Positions 7,888-16,989 of a stretch of 64,000 nucleotides of DNA are shown here, one piece after another. The stretch lies in NCBI GenBank assembly GCA_900766575.1, contig CAAFVW010000182.1:1-64000 (forward strand). The letters run 5' to 3'. The stretch's first letter is position 1, and each line of letters opens with the position of its first letter. The notes under the pieces were generated by a model. The model did not search any database. It worked only from the letters and a program-made list of their open reading frames with translations, and was not told the DNA's origin. The DNA comes from Lachnospiraceae bacterium. Its GTDB lineage: Bacteria > Bacillota > Clostridia > Lachnospirales > Lachnospiraceae. Made by a program: the position numbers and the translations under genes.

Positions 7888-8646
7888 CTATTCACCCAGA
7901 TAAGCCTTGATAACTTCCGGATTGTTCAGCACATCACTGGTCTTGCCCTGGCACAGAACACGGCCAAAATTCAATACCGTAAGTTCCTCACAGATTCCAC
8001 TTACCAGTTTCATATCATGTTCGATCAGAAGGATCGTCATATCAAAATGTTCCCGCACAAAACGGATGGTTTCCATCAGTTCCTGTGTCTCATTGGGATT
8101 CATGCCCGCAGCAGGCTCATCCAGCAGAAGAAGCTTCGGCTTCGTTGCAAGTGCTCTGGCGATTTCCAGCTTTCTCTGTTTACCATAGGGAAGATTATCT
8201 GCCAGTGTCTGCGCTTCTTCTTCCAGTCCAAATACCTTTAGAAGCTCCATGGCTTCCTCCGTCATTACTTTTTCCACCTTATAATATTTCGGCAGACGTA
8301 AAATTCCGGTAATGGTGCTGTAGCCCATATGATTATGAAGACCTACTTTTACGTTATCAATGACAGACAGATCCTTGAACAGACGGATATTCTGGAAAGT
8401 TCTGGCAATTCCCGCCTGGTTGATCTCAATCGTTTTCTTACCGGTAATATCCTTGCCATCCAGAGTGATAATCCCTTCTGTCGGCTTATAGACACCGGTC
8501 AGCAAGTTAAATACGGTAGTCTTACCGGCACCGTTGGGACCGATCAGACCGTACAGAGCACCTTTTTCAATGGTAATGTTAAAATCATCTACCGCACGAA
8601 GTCCGCCAAAAGAAATGCCTAAATTCTTTGTTTCTAATAATGCCAT
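7888..8646 (-). CDS. livG: Branched-chain amino acid ABC transporter ATPase LivG
   Basis: Second ATPase of the importer, 252 residues. Walker A GPNGAGKT near residue 37, a signature region in which LSGG is replaced by LPYGKQRKLE (usual for LivG), Walker B LLLDEPAAGMN and H-loop LIEHD. The C-terminal stretch V...NPEVIKAYLGE is characteristic of LivG. AAGGAGG precedes the start. It pairs with LivF below the LivH/LivM permeases. Confidence 0.94.
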   Translation of the reverse strand: MALLETKNLGISFGGLRAVDDFNITIEKGALYGLIGPNGAGKTTVFNLLTGVYKPTEGIITLDGKDITGKKTIEINQAGIARTFQNIRLFKDLSVIDNVKVGLHNHMGYSTITGILRLPKYYKVEKVMTEEAMELLKVFGLEEEAQTLADNLPYGKQRKLEIARALATKPKLLLLDEPAAGMNPNETQELMETIRFVREHFDMTILLIEHDMKLVSGICEELTVLNFGRVLCQGKTSDVLNNPEVIKAYLGE

Positions 8647-8648
8647 GA

Positions 8649-9725
8649 TTATTCAGCCTCCTTTTTTACAGACTTCTTGAACTTAGCTGCTGCCTTTTCT
8701 CTCCATTCAATACATTTCGGAGCCCAGTTAAACAGCATCATCACAATCAGTACGATGGAATAGATCAGCATACGGTAATCGTTCAGACCACGCAGTAATT
8801 CCGGCAAAAGGGTAAGAATCACAGCTGCGATAATAGAACCGCGGATGTTACCGATACCACCCAATACCACGAATACCAGAATCATGATGGACATGTTATA
8901 TCCAAAGTTCTTGGGCAATGCGGTCAGGGTAGACAGATTATGTGCATACAACACACCGGCCACACCGGCAAGAGCTGCGGAAATGGAAAATGCCATCAGC
9001 TTATATTTCGTAATATGGATACCTACGGATTCAGCTGCAATGGTATTGTCACGGATGGCCATGATCGCACGACCGTCTCTGGAATGAATCAGGTTCAATA
9101 CAATGAACAGCGTAATCAGCAATAATACAATACCGATAGTAAAACTGGAATCATGAGGAGTTCCGGTAATCCCCTGCGCTCCCTTAATAATAACATCCCC
9201 GTCCTCGGTCATATTCAGATCCATGGTATTGGTAAAGGAAATGTGGAATCCGTTCTCATCCTGGCCTACGAACAGAATATTTACCAGGTTCTTAATGATC
9301 TCACCGAATGCCAGCGTTACGATTGCAAGATAGTCACCTTTCAGGCGAAGTACCGGAATACCGATCAACAAGCCAAACAGTCCTGCAAACAACGCTCCGA
9401 TCAAAATAGCGCAGAAAAAGCGCAATCCGGAAGGCATTCCTGTACTCTCCATCACTTTGGAGAAAAAGGCACTGGTGAATGCGCCAATACACATGAATCC
9501 GGCATGCCCCAGACTCAGTTCACCCAGAATGCCTACGGTAAGATTCAGGGATACTGCCAGAATAGCATAGGTACACAAAGGAACCAGAAGTCCCTGTATC
9601 AGGCTGCTCACATTTCCGGTGGACACCAGAATCTGCATGATCACATAAACAAGGATCACCATTCCGTATGTAATGAGATTATCCCGGAAGGTCTTATTCA
9701 TTTTCTTAACAGATAATTTCTTCAT
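8649..9725 (-). CDS. livM: Branched-chain amino acid ABC transporter permease LivM
   Basis: Inner-membrane permease subunit, 358 residues with about nine to ten hydrophobic segments. Family hallmarks are visible: LSLGHAGFMCIGAF in the first third, RLKGDYLAIVTLAFGEI, and VLGGIGNIRGSIIAA near the C terminus. The ATG at 9725 is preferred over a GTG three codons upstream because AGG/CAGG lies at the right distance. The stop lies three bases before the livG start. Confidence 0.93.
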   Translation of the reverse strand: MKKLSVKKMNKTFRDNLITYGMVILVYVIMQILVSTGNVSSLIQGLLVPLCTYAILAVSLNLTVGILGELSLGHAGFMCIGAFTSAFFSKVMESTGMPSGLRFFCAILIGALFAGLFGLLIGIPVLRLKGDYLAIVTLAFGEIIKNLVNILFVGQDENGFHISFTNTMDLNMTEDGDVIIKGAQGITGTPHDSSFTIGIVLLLITLFIVLNLIHSRDGRAIMAIRDNTIAAESVGIHITKYKLMAFSISAALAGVAGVLYAHNLSTLTALPKNFGYNMSIMILVFVVLGGIGNIRGSIIAAVILTLLPELLRGLNDYRMLIYSIVLIVMMLFNWAPKCIEWREKAAAKFKKSVKKEAE

Positions 9726-9746
9726 ATTATACACCTGCCTCTTCCC

Positions 9747-10631
9747 TTATACTTTTTCCTGAATGTTCTTGCCCAACAGTCCGGCAGGTTTCACCAGAAG
9801 TACGACAATCAATACCGCAAATACGATGGCATCCGCCATCTGGGAAGAAATGTATGCTTTACCGAAGATTTCAATGATTCCAAGCAGAATACCGCCGATC
9901 AGAGCTCCGGGAATAGATCCGATACCACCGAATACCGCAGCCACGAACGCTTTGATACCGGGCATAGAACCGGTATAAGGTGTCAGGGAAGGGTATGCGG
10001 AACATAACAGCACACCTGCTACTGCTGCTAACGCAGATCCGATAGCAAAGGTCAGTGCGATGGTTCCATCTACATTAATACCCATCAGCTGTGCTGCTCC
10101 CTTATCCTCAGATACCGCCAGCATTGCCTGTCCGGCCTTGGTCTTATTAATGAACAGCATGAGTCCGGCCATAATAATCAGACAGGACACAATGGTTACT
10201 ATGGTCTCACCGGTAATATTGATCTGACCATCTGCCAGTTTCACTGCGGGTACTGATACAACAGATGTAAATGCCTTGGCATTTGCACCGAAAATCAACA
10301 GTGCGACGTTCTGCAATAAATAGCTGACACCGATGGCGGTAATCAGAACAGCCAGCGGAGAGGATGCCTTTCTTAAAGGCTTGTATGCTACTTTTTCAAT
10401 AGCCATTCCCAACAGGGTGCAGGCGATAACCGCTGCCAGAACACCGATCACCGGAGAAAGTCCCATAGTACTGCACATTGTATAAGTAATAAATGCGCCG
10501 ACCATAATGACATCACCATGTGCGAAATTCAGCATCTTGGCAATACCATATACCATGGTATACCCTAATGCAATCAGCGCATAGACACTTCCAAGGCTGA
10601 TACCGTTAATCAGATAACCGATAAAACTCAT
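9747..10631 (-). CDS. livH: Branched-chain amino acid ABC transporter permease LivH
   Basis: Partner permease of LivM, 294 residues. Hallmarks: NGISLGSVYALIALGYTMVYG at the N terminus (broken here only for description), MLNFAHGDVIMVGAF and AAVFGGIGSIPGALIGG. The start at 10631 is fixed by GGAGGT seven bases upstream. It is separated from livK by a strong hairpin, so the permease and ATPase genes should be expressed below the binding protein. Confidence 0.93.
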   Translation of the reverse strand: MSFIGYLINGISLGSVYALIALGYTMVYGIAKMLNFAHGDVIMVGAFITYTMCSTMGLSPVIGVLAAVIACTLLGMAIEKVAYKPLRKASSPLAVLITAIGVSYLLQNVALLIFGANAKAFTSVVSVPAVKLADGQINITGETIVTIVSCLIIMAGLMLFINKTKAGQAMLAVSEDKGAAQLMGINVDGTIALTFAIGSALAAVAGVLLCSAYPSLTPYTGSMPGIKAFVAAVFGGIGSIPGALIGGILLGIIEIFGKAYISSQMADAIVFAVLIVVLLVKPAGLLGKNIQEKV

Positions 10632-10766
10632 GTGAACTACCTCCATTCATGCAAATTGCACAAATCTTTTCTATCTTTTCGTTTCTATATAAATGTATAG
10701 AATAGAACAAACTCAAAAATCAGTATAACAGAACATTTGAGGAATAGCAACCGTTCCCTCAAACAT

Positions 10767-10796
10767 AAAGAGGGTTACCCTGCGGTAACCCTCTTT
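10767..10796 (-). terminator. Attenuating terminator between livK and livH
   Basis: Perfect 13-bp stem (arms 10767-10779 and 10784-10796) with a four-base loop. The downstream T-run is weak, so partial read-through into livH is likely. Binding-protein genes are commonly expressed above their membrane partners in this way. Confidence 0.75.
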
Positions 10797-10814
10797 GGAA
10801 ACTACATTAACTAA

Positions 10815-12032
10815 TTACATAGCCTTGTAAGCACCATTCTCGATCACAACAGCCTTAGGAGCCTTGTTAGCCTCACCGTCTGCAGTCCAGGTCATTCCGT
10901 TACCGGTCAGACCATCTACTGTGATCTCGGTCATTGCAGCCTTCATGCCGTCACAAATATCGGAAACGCTCATATCAGGTGTAACACCGCTCTTCTCGAT
11001 AGCAGCCTTGATAACATAGATGGCATCATAGCTGTCTGCTGCGAACTGGTTAGGAGTCTCACCATATTTTTCCTTATATTTGGAAACGAAGGTCTGTGTC
11101 AGATCGTCGGTTGCATCAGCTGCGAAAGGAGTTAACAGCATAACGCCCTCGGTCAGAGATACATCAAAGTTATCTACACCACCAAGGATACCGTCCATAC
11201 CATCGCAGGAGAACCACTTGGGAGCATAACCCATACCAGCTGCCTGAGTCAGGATCAGTGCAGATTCCTGATAGTAAATAGGAAGAAATACCATATCAGC
11301 ACCGACATCCTTTGCCTTCTGTAACTGAACGGAGAAATCGGTCTTGTTATCAGCGGTAAAAGCTTCAGCCGCTACTACTTCAAAAGGCTGGTTCTCAGAC
11401 TCTTTTACGAACTTCTCATAAATACCGGAAGAATATACATCGGAGCTGTCATAAATAACCGCAACCTTCTCAGCCAGACCGTTCTCACCGATGTACTGTG
11501 CAGATGCAAGGCCCTGGTTAGGATCTGAGAAGCATACACGGAAGTTGTTATCATACTGAACACACTCTACAGCAGATCCGGAAGGAGTGATCTGGAACAT
11601 ATTATCTTCCTTGGTCTTATCGGTAACTGCGATACATGCACCACTGGTAGTAGAACCATCGATGATCTGTGCGCCCCAGTCCTTTAATGCATTATAAGCA
11701 TTGACAGACTTCTCTGCATCAGCTTCATCATCCTGGAATTTGAACTCGATCTGATAACCGTTGATACCGCCTGCTGCATTGATCTCTTCTACTGCGATCT
11801 CTGCGCCGTGCTGTACAGCCAGTCCGTAAACTGCTGCGCCGCCGGTGGTAGGTCCGATACCGCCGATCTTAAATACGCTGCCGGAAGCTGCGCCGTTGTC
11901 AGCTGCTGCGCTCTCGGCTGCTGCATTCGTACCGGTTGCTGCGGAACCGTTGTCTGCATTCCCACAACCAGCCATAGCCATTACCATAGCGGAGGCTACG
12001 GCAACACTTAAAAACTTGTTAAATTTCTTCAT
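10815..12032 (-). CDS. livK: Branched-chain amino acid-binding lipoprotein LivK
   Basis: Substrate-binding protein of the importer, tethered to the outer face of the membrane. 405 residues: signal peptide with lipobox AMAGC, an Ala/Ser/Asn-rich linker, then a type I periplasmic-binding fold (Peripla_BP_6) starting at KIGGIGPTTGG. Motifs such as GSTTSGACIAV and NPNQ-like DPNQGLASAQY are typical. AGGAGG lies eight bases before the ATG. The ligand (Leu/Ile/Val or another amino acid) cannot be set from sequence. It is the first gene of the operon, with its own strong promoter. Confidence 0.92.
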   Translation of the reverse strand: MKKFNKFLSVAVASAMVMAMAGCGNADNGSAATGTNAAAESAAADNGAASGSVFKIGGIGPTTGGAAVYGLAVQHGAEIAVEEINAAGGINGYQIEFKFQDDEADAEKSVNAYNALKDWGAQIIDGSTTSGACIAVTDKTKEDNMFQITPSGSAVECVQYDNNFRVCFSDPNQGLASAQYIGENGLAEKVAVIYDSSDVYSSGIYEKFVKESENQPFEVVAAEAFTADNKTDFSVQLQKAKDVGADMVFLPIYYQESALILTQAAGMGYAPKWFSCDGMDGILGGVDNFDVSLTEGVMLLTPFAADATDDLTQTFVSKYKEKYGETPNQFAADSYDAIYVIKAAIEKSGVTPDMSVSDICDGMKAAMTEITVDGLTGNGMTWTADGEANKAPKAVVIENGAYKAM

Positions 12033-12093
12033 AATATCTTCCTCCTTTTTAACAATGTATACAAAAATACAAATGCATAATTGTTATTTTCGT

Positions 12094-12122
12094 ATAATAC
12101 ACGCTTCATTTTCTTTTGTCAA
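12094..12122 (-). promoter_or_regulatory. Promoter of the livK operon
   Basis: Minus-strand TTGACA (12117-12122), a 17-base spacer and TATTAT (12094-12099), about 60 bases before the livK start. Confidence 0.75.
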
Positions 12123-12245
12123 TGGTTTTTATTTTCCTATTTGATGTTTTATAACATTAAATAAGATCAATTGCGGTGTTCTTTTGTTTAAAAAATGTAT
12201 ACTTCTGATTTTATGGGAAATACTATCACTGGAACCTGTTTAGAA

Positions 12246-12278
12246 AAGTTTGTGTCAGTGCGCACCTGACACAAACTT
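12246..12278. repeat. Perfect 13-bp inverted repeat
   Basis: AAGTTTGTGTCAG and CTGACACAAACTT flank a seven-base loop. It lies upstream of both livK (minus) and the DUF378 gene (plus), with no T-run on either side. It could be an operator, an RNA hairpin in the DUF378 leader, or a remnant of a dispersed palindromic repeat. Confidence 0.7.
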
Positions 12279-12315
12279 ACCACGTACAAAAAGAGTGTGC
12301 AGAAATGAGGATATT

Positions 12316-12525
12316 ATGGGTAATAAATATTTGGATGGAACCGCTCTTACCATATCGATCATCGGTGCAGTCAACTGGGGGCTGATCGGATTGTTCCGTT
12401 TTGACCTTGTCGCTTTCCTGTTCGGTGATATGTCCTGGCTTTCCAGAATCGTATACGTACTGGTAGGAATCAGCGGTCTCTATCTCATCAGTTTCTTTCT
12501 CCATCTGGAAGACAATCAGGCTTAA
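12316..12525 (+). CDS. Small DUF378 membrane protein
   Basis: 69 residues with two transmembrane segments, matching DUF378 (YuzA-like): TISIIGAVNWGLIGLFRFDLV, here read in two parts, and the second helix VYVLVGISGLYLI. The AVNWGL motif is the family hallmark. The function is unknown. GAGG precedes the ATG at 12316. Its stop codon overlaps that of rsfS on the other strand, so the two genes converge end to end. Confidence 0.85.
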   Translation: MGNKYLDGTALTISIIGAVNWGLIGLFRFDLVAFLFGDMSWLSRIVYVLVGISGLYLISFFLHLEDNQA

Positions 12526-12875
12526 AGCTCCTCTGTGGGAATCTGTACGCCATCTCTCCAGATGCGCTCCAGATCATAGAGCAGACGGTTTTCCTTGTCA
12601 AAGACATGCACGATCACATCGCCAAAGTCCAGAAGGACCCAGTTCGCAGTTTCATATCCTTCGGTCTGTCTGGCAGGGAAACCGGCTCTTCCCAGCTTTT
12701 CCTCCACATTATCGCACAGGGCCTGAATCTGGCTGGAGTTACTTCCGCCTGCAATAATAAAATAATCCGCGATCACAGACACTTTGCTGATGTCAATTAC
12801 TTTAATATCTTCTGCTTTTTTATCTTCCAATGCCTCTACGGCAAGCTTTGCCATCTTTCTGGATTCTTCGTTCAT
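12522..12875 (-). CDS. rsfS: Ribosomal silencing factor RsfS
   Basis: Binds ribosomal protein L14 on the 50S subunit and blocks joining with 30S under nutrient limitation. 117 residues, the full family length. Visible hallmarks are DISKVSVIADYFIIAGGSN in the first half and the C-terminal ANWVLLDFGDVIVHVF stretch. It is last in the run nadD-yqeK-rsfS, an arrangement common in Firmicutes. Confidence 0.95.
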   Translation of the reverse strand: MNEESRKMAKLAVEALEDKKAEDIKVIDISKVSVIADYFIIAGGSNSSQIQALCDNVEEKLGRAGFPARQTEGYETANWVLLDFGDVIVHVFDKENRLLYDLERIWRDGVQIPTEEL

Positions 12876-12896
12876 GCTTCTTCTCTCTTTCTTAAC

Positions 12897-13466
12897 TTAT
12901 AATTGCTTATAATATTGATACGTTTCTTCTGTCATCGGATCCATTTCGCCTTCTCCGGATCTGAGATAATCCAGAGTATCCTCCAGGATCTTCTTCACTG
13001 CTTTATCGAGATCGGTAAATGCCATCTTACGAATCTCCGTAAGATTTGGAGCCTGCTTTCTGCCTGGTTCAATATAATCTGCAGTGAAAATAATCTTTTC
13101 CAAAAGTGTCATTCCCGGATGCCCTGTTGTATGATACAGGATTGCATTCAGAATCTCTTCATCTTCTATCTTATATTCTTTCTTTGCCAGAAAACTTCCC
13201 ACCTTTGCATGCAACAGATAGGGATTACGTCTTTCGACTTCCGTTACCGGAATATGGTGCTTTTCGCAGATAGATAACAGTTTATCATTTTCCATACATT
13301 TGGCACAGTCATGAAGAAGGCCTGCTAACTGTGCCTTCTCCAGATCTGCCCCGTAACGCATGGCAAGTGCGGCTGCTGTATACTCTACGCCCAGTGTATG
13401 TGTAAACCGCTTGGGTGTCTGTACCTGTTCCATTTCTTTTGTCAACTTTTTCAAAATATCACTCAA
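12897..13466 (-). CDS. yqeK: YqeK family HD phosphohydrolase
   Basis: HD-domain enzyme of 189 residues. Bacillus and staphylococcal YqeK cleave diadenosine tetraphosphate (Ap4A) symmetrically. Metal ligands include His of RFTHTLGV, the HD pair in LLHDCAK, a His in YLLHAKVG, and an Asp in FTADYIEPGR. There is no ATG before RFTHTLG that leaves enough N terminus; the TTG at 13466 gives the usual length, follows GAGG and overlaps the nadD stop (TTGAGTGA). The next choice is an ATG at 13433. Confidence 0.9.
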   Translation of the reverse strand: MSDILKKLTKEMEQVQTPKRFTHTLGVEYTAAALAMRYGADLEKAQLAGLLHDCAKCMENDKLLSICEKHHIPVTEVERRNPYLLHAKVGSFLAKKEYKIEDEEILNAILYHTTGHPGMTLLEKIIFTADYIEPGRKQAPNLTEIRKMAFTDLDKAVKKILEDTLDYLRSGEGEMDPMTEETYQYYKQL

Positions 13467-14073
13467 CCAGATAAAGCCTCTTTTCTTCCATATATTTCCA
13501 CACTGCTTCCGGTACAAGATAACGCACGGAAAGTCCCTCGCATCTTCTGGAACGGATCTCAGAGGAAGAGATTTCAATCCGCCGGAAAGGAAGCAGGCGG
13601 ATTCTCGCCGAAAAACGTTCCGCCAGTTCCCGGATCTTCTGCTGCATACGAACTATATCCTCATCTCCCCGCACAGCCGCCAGTATTTCACAAGTTGCAA
13701 ACAGGCGCTCCACACATTTCCAGTATTCAATCGTAAACAGGCAATCTGTGCCGCAGATAAAAAAGAATTGATCATCGGGATGTTCTCTTTGCAGTTGTTC
13801 CATTGTCTCGTAACTGTAAGAATTCCCTTCACGTTTCATTTCAACGTCCAGACAGCGGAATCTGTCATTATCCGCTATTGCCAGGCTTACCATACGATAT
13901 CTGTCCTCTGCCGGCAGAATCTCTATGCCGTCTTTTCTTTTCAGGTAAGAACAGCCGGTAGGAACGAACCAGACCTGATCCAGTCCGGTCGCGTCCAGTG
14001 CATATTCTGCCAACATAAGATGTCCTGTGTGAATCGGATTAAAGGTTCCGCCCATAATGCCTATCCTGCTCAT
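13459..14073 (-). CDS. nadD: Nicotinate-nucleotide adenylyltransferase
   Basis: Transfers AMP from ATP to nicotinate mononucleotide in NAD synthesis. 204 residues from the ATG at 14073. The nucleotidyltransferase signature GGTFNPIHTGHL is at residues 8-19 and the second ATP motif ISSSEIRSR is near residue 174. AAAGGA precedes the start. It is followed directly by yqeK and preceded by yhbY. Confidence 0.96.
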   Translation of the reverse strand: MSRIGIMGGTFNPIHTGHLMLAEYALDATGLDQVWFVPTGCSYLKRKDGIEILPAEDRYRMVSLAIADNDRFRCLDVEMKREGNSYSYETMEQLQREHPDDQFFFICGTDCLFTIEYWKCVERLFATCEILAAVRGDEDIVRMQQKIRELAERFSARIRLLPFRRIEISSSEIRSRRCEGLSVRYLVPEAVWKYMEEKRLYLVE

Positions 14074-14109
14074 GTGCTTCTCATTCCTTTGCAACGAAAC
14101 TAATCTTTT

Positions 14110-14400
14110 TTAACGAGGCAGTTCGATCTTTGGCTTATCCTTATCCGGCTTGTATAATACGATCTTTTTGCCGATCACCTGCACTACCTGTGAATGAGTA
14201 CGCTCAGCCACCATCTCAGCGATTGCCCTGGGGTCGTCAAAACAGTTCTTCAAAACGCCGATTTTAATCAGTTCATTATTGTTAAAGGACTCACCGATTG
14301 CTGCGGTAAGTTCGGGAGTCAGACTGGATTTTCCAACCTGGAAAATAGGATTCAGGTTGCTTGCCAGACTCATTAAATAAGCTCTCTGCTTGCTTGTCAT
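14110..14400 (-). CDS. yhbY: YhbY-type CRM-domain RNA-binding protein
   Basis: 96-residue single CRM domain associated with pre-50S ribosomal particles. The opening MTSKQRAYLMSLAS, followed by FQVGKSSLTPE and the ELIKIGVLKN strand, is typical. It sits between obgE and nadD in the ribosome-assembly cluster. Confidence 0.93.
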   Translation of the reverse strand: MTSKQRAYLMSLASNLNPIFQVGKSSLTPELTAAIGESFNNNELIKIGVLKNCFDDPRAIAEMVAERTHSQVVQVIGKKIVLYKPDKDKPKIELPR

Positions 14401-14491
14401 ATTGTTTTCCTTTCCATCCTCTGTAGGTCTTTCATCACATCAGCTTTGCAAAACTTCTTTACAGCCAGATATCTGTTCTATCGTCAACTAC

Positions 14492-15784
14492 TTACTTATA
14501 ATAGTCGAAGGACAGTCCATACATCCGTACCGTATCGCCCTCCTGAATACCCAGTGCTTCCAGTTCTTCCAGAATACCGGAATCCTTCAGGAAGTTCTGG
14601 AAGAAAGTGAATCCCTTTTCGCTGTCCAGATTCGTATATCCCAGCATTTTTTCAATCTTGGGACCTTCTACAACGTACTCGTCCTCTTCCTCATCATAGG
14701 TTACGGTATAAGCATCATCCACAGATCCTGTCATGCTTTCCGGGAAATATTCCTGTGCAAATACGGTTGTCTCTTCCCCGATATTGGAAAGCATCTCATT
14801 CACTTCATATAATAACTCTTTTACCCCTTGCCCGGTTACTGCGGACATGGGGAACACCTTAATTCCCTTAGGCTCGAATTCTGCACGGATAGCTGCTACC
14901 GGATCAGATCCATCCTCGGTATAGATAGCATCAATCTTGTTTGCCGCGATCACCTGGGGTCTGGCTGCGATCTCCGGATTGTAAGCCTCCAGTTCCTTAT
15001 TGATGGCATAGATATCCTGAATAGGATCTCTTCCCTCCGTACCGGCAGCATCCACGATATGAATGATTACCTTGGTACGCTCAATGTGACGCAGGAATTC
15101 ATGTCCCAGACCAATTCCCTCAGAAGCCCCTTCGATCAGACCCGGAATATCCGCAATGACAAAACCGCCGGTTCCTTCCAGATCCACAACACCCAGATTC
15201 GGATTCAATGTTGTAAAATGATAATTGGCGATCTTCGGTCTGGCATTGGTCACTCTGGACAGGAAAGTAGATTTGCCCACATTGGGGAATCCTACCAGTC
15301 CTACGTCAGCAATTACCTTTAACTCCAACAGAAGCTCCAGCTCCTGCGCTGCCTGTCCCGGCTGTGCATACTTTGGAGCCTGCATGGTGCTGGTGGCATA
15401 ATGCTGGTTGCCGTTGCCTCCTTTACCGCCTTTTAAGAGAACAACACGCTTGTTGTCCCCCGACATATCCGTAATTACCTGCCCGCTCTGCGCTTCTTTG
15501 ATAACGGTTCCCGCAGGGACTTTGATAATGATATCCTCCCCGTCCTTACCGCGGCAGTTCTTTTTACCGCCCTCTTCTCCGTCTCCGGCCTTGTACTTAC
15601 GGATGTGCCGGAAATCGATCAGGGTATTCAGTCCCTCATCCACAACAAAGATCACGTCACCGCCATGACCACCATCTCCACCGTCAGGGCCGCCACTGGG
15701 AACATATTTTTCACGGCGAAAGGACACATGACCATCTCCGCCTTTACCGCTTCTCACGTATATTTTAGCTCTGTCAGCAAACAT
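14492..15784 (-). CDS. obgE: Obg family GTPase
   Basis: Essential GTPase in 50S maturation and stress signalling. 430 residues with three domains: the glycine-rich Obg fold (1-158), the G domain (G1 GFPNVGKST, G3 DIPGLIEGA, G4 NKID) and a C-terminal OCT domain found in Gram-positive Obg proteins. GGAGAACA precedes the start. It lies after rpmA, with a hairpin in the gap. Confidence 0.97.
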   Translation of the reverse strand: MFADRAKIYVRSGKGGDGHVSFRREKYVPSGGPDGGDGGHGGDVIFVVDEGLNTLIDFRHIRKYKAGDGEEGGKKNCRGKDGEDIIIKVPAGTVIKEAQSGQVITDMSGDNKRVVLLKGGKGGNGNQHYATSTMQAPKYAQPGQAAQELELLLELKVIADVGLVGFPNVGKSTFLSRVTNARPKIANYHFTTLNPNLGVVDLEGTGGFVIADIPGLIEGASEGIGLGHEFLRHIERTKVIIHIVDAAGTEGRDPIQDIYAINKELEAYNPEIAARPQVIAANKIDAIYTEDGSDPVAAIRAEFEPKGIKVFPMSAVTGQGVKELLYEVNEMLSNIGEETTVFAQEYFPESMTGSVDDAYTVTYDEEEDEYVVEGPKIEKMLGYTNLDSEKGFTFFQNFLKDSGILEELEALGIQEGDTVRMYGLSFDYYK

Positions 15785-15825
15785 ATTGTTCTCCTTTCCG
15801 ACATAAAAATCCTTTACGGACTAAA

Positions 15826-15858
15826 AGGGCTTCAAACAATCAGTATGTTTGAAGCCCT
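15826..15858 (-). terminator. Terminator or attenuator between rpmA and obgE
   Basis: 13-bp perfect arms (AGGGCTTCAAACA at 15826-15838, its complement at 15846-15858) with a seven-base loop and a short T-run on the minus side. It probably lowers transcription from the ribosomal genes into obgE. Confidence 0.7.
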
Positions 15859-15870
15859 GCTTAAATCAAC

Positions 15871-16155
15871 TTATTTCTCTACAGGATATACGGAAGCCTG
15901 CTTCTTGTCTCTGCCCTTTCTCTCGAAACGGAGAACGCCGTCAACTAAAGCAAACAGTGTATCATCTCCACCGATACCAACATTGACACCGGGATGGATC
16001 TTAGTACCGCGCTGTCTGTAAAGAATATTTCCAGCTTTTACAAACTGGCCATCAGCTCTCTTCGCACCTAATCTCTTGGATTCGGAATCTCTACCGTTCT
16101 TGGTAGAACCAACTCCCTTTTTATGTGCAAAAAATTGAAGGTTCAAGTTAAACAT
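15871..16155 (-). CDS. rpmA: 50S ribosomal protein L27 (N-extended form)
   Basis: 94 residues. The start [14 protein letters not shown] shows the Firmicutes N-terminal extension; Prp cuts after LQFF, exposing the AHKKG end that reaches the peptidyl-transferase centre. The core [17 protein letters not shown] is invariant L27 sequence. GGAGG overlaps the end of prp, so the two genes are tightly linked. Confidence 0.97.
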   Translation of the reverse strand: MFNLNLQFFAHKKGVGSTKNGRDSESKRLGAKRADGQFVKAGNILYRQRGTKIHPGVNVGIGGDDTLFALVDGVLRFERKGRDKKQASVYPVEK

Positions 16156-16158
16156 GGT

Positions 16159-16506
16159 CTACACCTCCTCGATTTTTACTTGCAAATACTGTTCCCCGTA
16201 CTGACTGCTGAGTTTCTGTAATGAATACACCAGAAAATCCATCAGAAATACGGTTTTTTCCTGCAGAACCTCTGCTTCGAAATCACATTTCAGAAAGCCG
16301 GTCTCCTCATTCTGTGTCAGTTGGAACTTTTCTCCAACCATCTCCTCCAACGCCATAACCGTGCTTTGCACGCTCATGGAAATCGCCGCACAGAGGATAT
16401 CCGGTTTCTTTCCAAAGAATCCCTTCTTCGCATAGTCTGCATGTCCCATGCAATAGAATCCGCGATAGACTCCTTCATGGTTCTTACGAATGATAATAGT
16501 TGTCAT
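16159..16506 (-). CDS. prp: L27-processing cysteine protease Prp
   Basis: Cleaves the N-terminal extension of ribosomal protein L27. 115 residues. The catalytic His is in GHADYAKKG (residue 22) and the catalytic Cys is in DILCAAIS (residue 39). It lies between rplU and rpmA, as in other Firmicutes. No Shine-Dalgarno is visible and its start is five bases from the rplU stop, so it probably depends on translational coupling. Confidence 0.93.
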   Translation of the reverse strand: MTTIIIRKNHEGVYRGFYCMGHADYAKKGFFGKKPDILCAAISMSVQSTVMALEEMVGEKFQLTQNEETGFLKCDFEAEVLQEKTVFLMDFLVYSLQKLSSQYGEQYLQVKIEEV

Positions 16507-16511
16507 AACGA

Positions 16512-16817
16512 TTACGCGTTAATCTTTTCGATCTTAACCTGAGTGTATGCTTGTCTATGACCATTCTTCTTGTGGTAACCGGTTTTTCTCTTGTACTTGT
16601 ATACAATAACCTTCTTACCTCTACCCTGCTCCATAACGGTTGCGGTAACAGTTGCGTTAGCAACGTCAGCACCAACCTTGAGGGTATTGTCACTTACTGC
16701 GATCACCTGGTCAAAAGTAACAGTATTACCAGCTTCTGCATCGATCTTCTCAACTTTGATCACATCACCCTCAGAAACTTTGTACTGCTTTCCACCTGTT
16801 GCAATAATTGCGTACAT
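16512..16817 (-). CDS. rplU: 50S ribosomal protein L21
   Basis: 101 residues. Opens [18 protein letters not shown] and ends with the basic [15 protein letters not shown] stretch typical of L21. AGGAGGTG precedes the ATG. It is the first gene of the ribosomal and Obg cluster. Confidence 0.97.
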   Translation of the reverse strand: MYAIIATGGKQYKVSEGDVIKVEKIDAEAGNTVTFDQVIAVSDNTLKVGADVANATVTATVMEQGRGKKVIVYKYKRKTGYHKKNGHRQAYTQVKIEKINA

Positions 16818-16911
16818 AATAAGGCACCTCCTATTATTTACTCGCTAACTTTGGTGGTGCAGATTTGAAAAATCCGACACACTTATACCTAGTTATGCGG
16901 CATACCGTAGT
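16818..16911 (-). promoter_or_regulatory. rplU leader, possible autoregulatory (L21-type) element
   Basis: The leader holds CACCACC about 30 bases before GGAGGTG, the Shine-Dalgarno. They can pair with one mismatch and would hide the ribosome binding site. L21 leaders are known in Firmicutes. I cannot confirm the fold without a covariance model. Confidence 0.35.
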
Positions 16912-16941
16912 ATAATAGCATGAGGTGCCCTGATACGTCAA
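16912..16941 (-). promoter_or_regulatory. Promoter of the rplU cluster
   Basis: Minus-strand TTGACG (16936-16941), an 18-base spacer and TATTAT (16912-16917), about 95 bases before rplU. Confidence 0.6.
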
Positions 16942-16989
16942 GATAAAATTTTATTTTTTTTAAATTATTTCAAAAAATATTTCAACTTC

